The notes beneath the pieces are model-generated. The model worked only from the letters and a program-made list of their open reading frames with translations. It searched no databases and was not told where the DNA came from. This document shows, in pieces, positions 61,441 to 64,000 of a stretch of 64,000 nt of DNA; within the stretch, counting starts at the first letter, position 1, and every line of letters begins with the position of its first letter. The DNA lies in contig JAFRYZ010000010.1 of the NCBI GenBank assembly GCA_017442825.1, positions 1 to 64,000 of the forward strand, given 5' to 3'. The position numbers were made by a program, and so were the translations under genes. Source of the stretch: Prevotella sp. Lineage in GTDB: Bacteria > Bacteroidota > Bacteroidia > Bacteroidales > Bacteroidaceae.

Positions 61441-63651
61441 TTACTGATGGTCGTTGTTACGACGCTCAGGACGCGGACGACGCTCACCACGCGGACGGCG
61501 TTCACGCTCAACATATCCTTCGGGTTTCGGAATGAGACAACGGTGAGAGAGTTTATACTTACCCGTCTTCGGGTCAATCTCGAGGAGCTTGACGGTAATC
61601 TTGTCACCCTCCTTGAGTCCAGCCTCTTCAACCGTCTCCAGACGCTTCCAGTCAATCTCGCTGATGTGGAGCAGACCGTCCTTGCCCGGCATGATTTCAA
61701 CGAAGCAGCCATAAGGCATCACGCTGCGGATGGTGCCTTCATAGACCTCGCCCACTTCGGGAACGGCAACGATAGCCTTGATTTTGCGGATGGCAGCCTC
61801 GATGCTGTCTTTGTCGGGAGCAGAAACCTGCACCTTGCCAACACCATCGACCTCGTCAATGGTAATCGTGGTACCCGTATCTTCCTGCATCTGCTGGATA
61901 ATCTTTCCACCCGGGCCAATGACGGCTCCGATGAATTCCTTCGGAATATCAAACTGTTCGATGCGCGGAACCTGCGGCTTGAAGTCGGCACGCGGCTCGG
62001 CAATCGTTTCGGTAAGCTTGCCAAGGATATGCTCACGCCCAGCCTTTGCCTGCATCAGAGCCTTCTCCAGAATCTCGAAAGAGAGGCCGTCGCACTTGAT
62101 GTCCATCTGTGTAGCCGTCAGACCATCCTTCGTACCTGTGGTCTTGAAGTCCATATCGCCCAAGTGATCCTCGTCGCCAAGGATGTCGGAGAGGACTGCA
62201 TATTTTTCTTCTCCAGGATTCTTAATCAGACCCATTGCAATACCGCTGACAGGTTTCTTCATCGGAACACCGGCATCCATGAGTGCCAGCGTGCCGGCGC
62301 AGACCGTTGCCATAGACGAAGAACCATTGGACTCCAGAATCTGGCTGACCAGACGAACGGTATAGGGGAAGTCCTCAGGAATCTGACCCTTCAGTGCACG
62401 CCAAGCCAAGTGACCGTGACCAATCTCACGGCGACCGACGCCACGCTGTGCCTTTGCCTCACCCGTACAGAACGGAGGGAAGTTATAGTGAAGCAGGAAC
62501 TTCATGTAACCACGATCCAACACGTCGTCAACGAGTTTCTCGTCGAGTTTCGTACCCAACGTACAGGTTGAGAGCGACTGTGTCTCACCACGAGTGAAGA
62601 TACTGCTTCCATGAGGCATGGGCAGCGGAGAGACCTCGCACCAGATAGGACGAATCTCGTCGGTCTTACGACCGTCGAGACGAATGCCTTCGTCAAGGAT
62701 ACAACGGCGCATAGCGTCGCGCTCAACATCGTGATAGTAACGAGCCGCCAGCGTGTGCTTCTCTTCCAACTCGTCTTCGCTGAGGTCGGTATGAGCAGCA
62801 TCGTAAGCTTCGATGAAATCATTCAGAATCTTCTCGAATGCCTCAGCACGGGCATGCTTCTCCAGCGCCTGCTTGGTGACGTTGTAAGCCGGCTCATAGC
62901 ACTCCTTCTGGATTTGCTCGCGCAGTTCCTCATCGTTCACCTCATGGTCGTATTCACGTTTTACGTCAACACCCAGTTCTTTAGACAGCGCCGTCTGCAG
63001 TTCGCACATCGGTTTGATGGCATCCATAGCAGCCTTGAGCGCACCGAGCAGATCCTGCTCGGAAACCTCGTCCATCTCACCTTCCACCATCATGATGTTT
63101 TCGGCAGAAGCGCCCACCATAATGTCCATGTCGGCCTCCTTCATCTGTTCGTAAGTCGGGTCAATGACATATTCGCCGTTGACACGAGCAACACGGACTT
63201 CTGAAATCGGACACTCGAAAGGAATATCTGAACAAGCCAAGGCAGCAGAAGCAGCGAAGCCTGCAAGGGCATCGGGCTGATCTACGCCATCGGCAGAAAG
63301 AAGCATGATATTAACAAACACCTCAGCATGGTAGTTGCTGGGGAATAGCGGACGGAGCACACGGTCAACCAGACGAGAAGTAAGAATCTCGTTGTCGCCG
63401 GGCTTACCTTCGCGCTTGGTGAAGCCGCCTGGGAATCGCCCTGCAGCAGCATACTGTTCGCGATAATCAACCTGCAGCGGCATAAAATCAGTACCCGGTA
63501 CTGCATCCTTAGCAGCACAAACCGTTGCGAGCAGAACCGTGTTACCCATACGAAGAGTAACAGAACCATCGGCCTGTTTTGCAACTTTTCCTGTTTCAAT
63601 TGTGATGGTTCTTCCATCAGGCAACTGAACACTTTTCGTAATTACGTTCAT
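61441..63651 (-). CDS. pnp: Polyribonucleotide nucleotidyltransferase (PNPase)
   Basis: A 736-residue phosphorolytic 3-prime exonuclease of the RNA degradosome. Two RNase PH domains (begin [20 protein letters not shown]; second with [23 protein letters not shown] [13 protein letters not shown]) flank the all-helical domain. A KH domain ([20 protein letters not shown]) and an S1 domain ([20 protein letters not shown]) follow. The tail is Arg-rich ([15 protein letters not shown]). Full length. A -7 box lies 47 bp upstream. Confidence 0.97.
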   Translation of the reverse strand: MNVITKSVQLPDGRTITIETGKVAKQADGSVTLRMGNTVLLATVCAAKDAVPGTDFMPLQVDYREQYAAAGRFPGGFTKREGKPGDNEILTSRLVDRVLRPLFPSNYHAEVFVNIMLLSADGVDQPDALAGFAASAALACSDIPFECPISEVRVARVNGEYVIDPTYEQMKEADMDIMVGASAENIMMVEGEMDEVSEQDLLGALKAAMDAIKPMCELQTALSKELGVDVKREYDHEVNDEELREQIQKECYEPAYNVTKQALEKHARAEAFEKILNDFIEAYDAAHTDLSEDELEEKHTLAARYYHDVERDAMRRCILDEGIRLDGRKTDEIRPIWCEVSPLPMPHGSSIFTRGETQSLSTCTLGTKLDEKLVDDVLDRGYMKFLLHYNFPPFCTGEAKAQRGVGRREIGHGHLAWRALKGQIPEDFPYTVRLVSQILESNGSSSMATVCAGTLALMDAGVPMKKPVSGIAMGLIKNPGEEKYAVLSDILGDEDHLGDMDFKTTGTKDGLTATQMDIKCDGLSFEILEKALMQAKAGREHILGKLTETIAEPRADFKPQVPRIEQFDIPKEFIGAVIGPGGKIIQQMQEDTGTTITIDEVDGVGKVQVSAPDKDSIEAAIRKIKAIVAVPEVGEVYEGTIRSVMPYGCFVEIMPGKDGLLHISEIDWKRLETVEEAGLKEGDKITVKLLEIDPKTGKYKLSHRCLIPKPEGYVERERRPRGERRPRPERRNNDHQ

Positions 63652-63697
63652 CTAAAAAATCTTATTGTTTTATCTAACATCTAAAAATAAAATCGCG

Positions 63698-63705
63698 CAA
63701 AGATA
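63698..63705 (-). promoter_or_regulatory. -7 box (TATCTTTG) of pnp
   Basis: Full TAnnTTTG match; a TTCG lies near the -33 position, a weak match. Confidence 0.5.
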
Positions 63706-63793
63706 GTGCTTTTCCAGCAAACAAACGAATATACACGGGTTATTTTTCGTTTTTTATGAATTTCCACCGCCATCATCATTTAGCGAAGTGCCA

Positions 63794-64000
63794 CTATTTC
63801 CTGCTTATTTTCTTGCCGTTATGGACATAAATGCCTTTCCGTATCTGGCTACTTGAGATATTTCCGTCGGCTATTTTCCTTCCGCCAAGGTCGAACCAAG
63901 CATTACCATATACTGAGTGCTGGTTGCTGGCCTTATCTTCGTTTACATCATCTGATAAAAACGAAGAACGTAAGTCTGTCGTAAGGTCTTCGTCAAGATT
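63794..64000 (-). CDS. C-terminus of a secreted protein with the NGKK tail (5-prime part outside window)
   Basis: The minus strand is open from the window end to TAG at 63794-63796, giving 68 residues. The end reads WFDLGGRKIADG, then RKGIYVHNGKKISRK, the same type of C-terminal motif (F/Y-x-L-x-G-x-x-V/I ... KGIYIxNGKKV) as the GH95 and giant proteins in this window. So this is a secreted, probably surface-linked protein; its function is not visible. It would be transcribed towards pnp. Confidence 0.75.
   Translation of the reverse strand, partial: NLDEDLTTDLRSSFLSDDVNEDKASNQHSVYGNAWFDLGGRKIADGNISSSQIRKGIYVHNGKKISRK

Overview
The window looks like Prevotella or a close relative (Bacteroidota, Prevotellaceae). 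The evidence is recurrent promoters of the Bacteroidota form TTTG - about 20 bp - TAnnTTTG, few Shine-Dalgarno sites, DUF4923 and DUF4890 secreted proteins, an SpmA-SpmB fusion, an S46 peptidase, and secreted proteins ending in a G(I/V)Y(I/V)xNGKKV-type tail.

Region 1 (1-about 8.8 kb) is the right part of an integrated island. It holds a truncated XRE regulator, three coupled genes (two unrecognised, one DUF3853-like), an unrecognised 170-aa gene, an excisionase-like protein, an AbiL-type ATPase/RloB pair, a sigma-factor-like protein, a HigA-like XRE protein and a tyrosine integrase. Region 2 (8.9-19.1 kb) is chromosomal: an ECF sigma/anti-sigma pair behind a secreted protein, a trhP-sufE-trmH-like operon, a candidate 125-nt small RNA, carB, a DUF4923 lipoprotein, a 36-codon gene with its own terminator, and a DUF4890 protein. 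Region 3 (19.4-32.2 kb) encodes a GH95 enzyme and a 2452-aa surface protein whose signal-peptide region carries a G9 tract, with palindrome-rich spacers. Region 4 (32.2-48.1 kb) is mostly housekeeping: cysS, S46 peptidase, flippase, SpmAB, DEAD helicase, rpoN, purE, ispG, mgtC and dusB.

Region 5 (48.2-61.1 kb) is a carbohydrate region: a PL1 pectate lyase, a C1 peptidase lipoprotein, then seven plus-strand genes for a DapA-family aldolase, SSS symporter, lipoprotein, Fe-alcohol dehydrogenase, PdxA-like dehydrogenase, DUF1537 acid-sugar kinase and a GH105-GH106-like fusion. Chemically the four enzymes form a plausible route from the RG-II sugar Dha to pyruvate plus DHAP through D-threonate. 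I regard this as the most interesting system in the window. pnp and the C-terminus of another secreted protein close the window.

A second theme is short word-like repeats (GTTGAGA, TTGACAA, AATTCATA, CTAGA, AAGAAGTTAA) and arrays of small palindromes in the spacers. In several places the same words run in frame through genes, and they also create false upstream start codons. No rRNA, tRNA or CRISPR array was seen.
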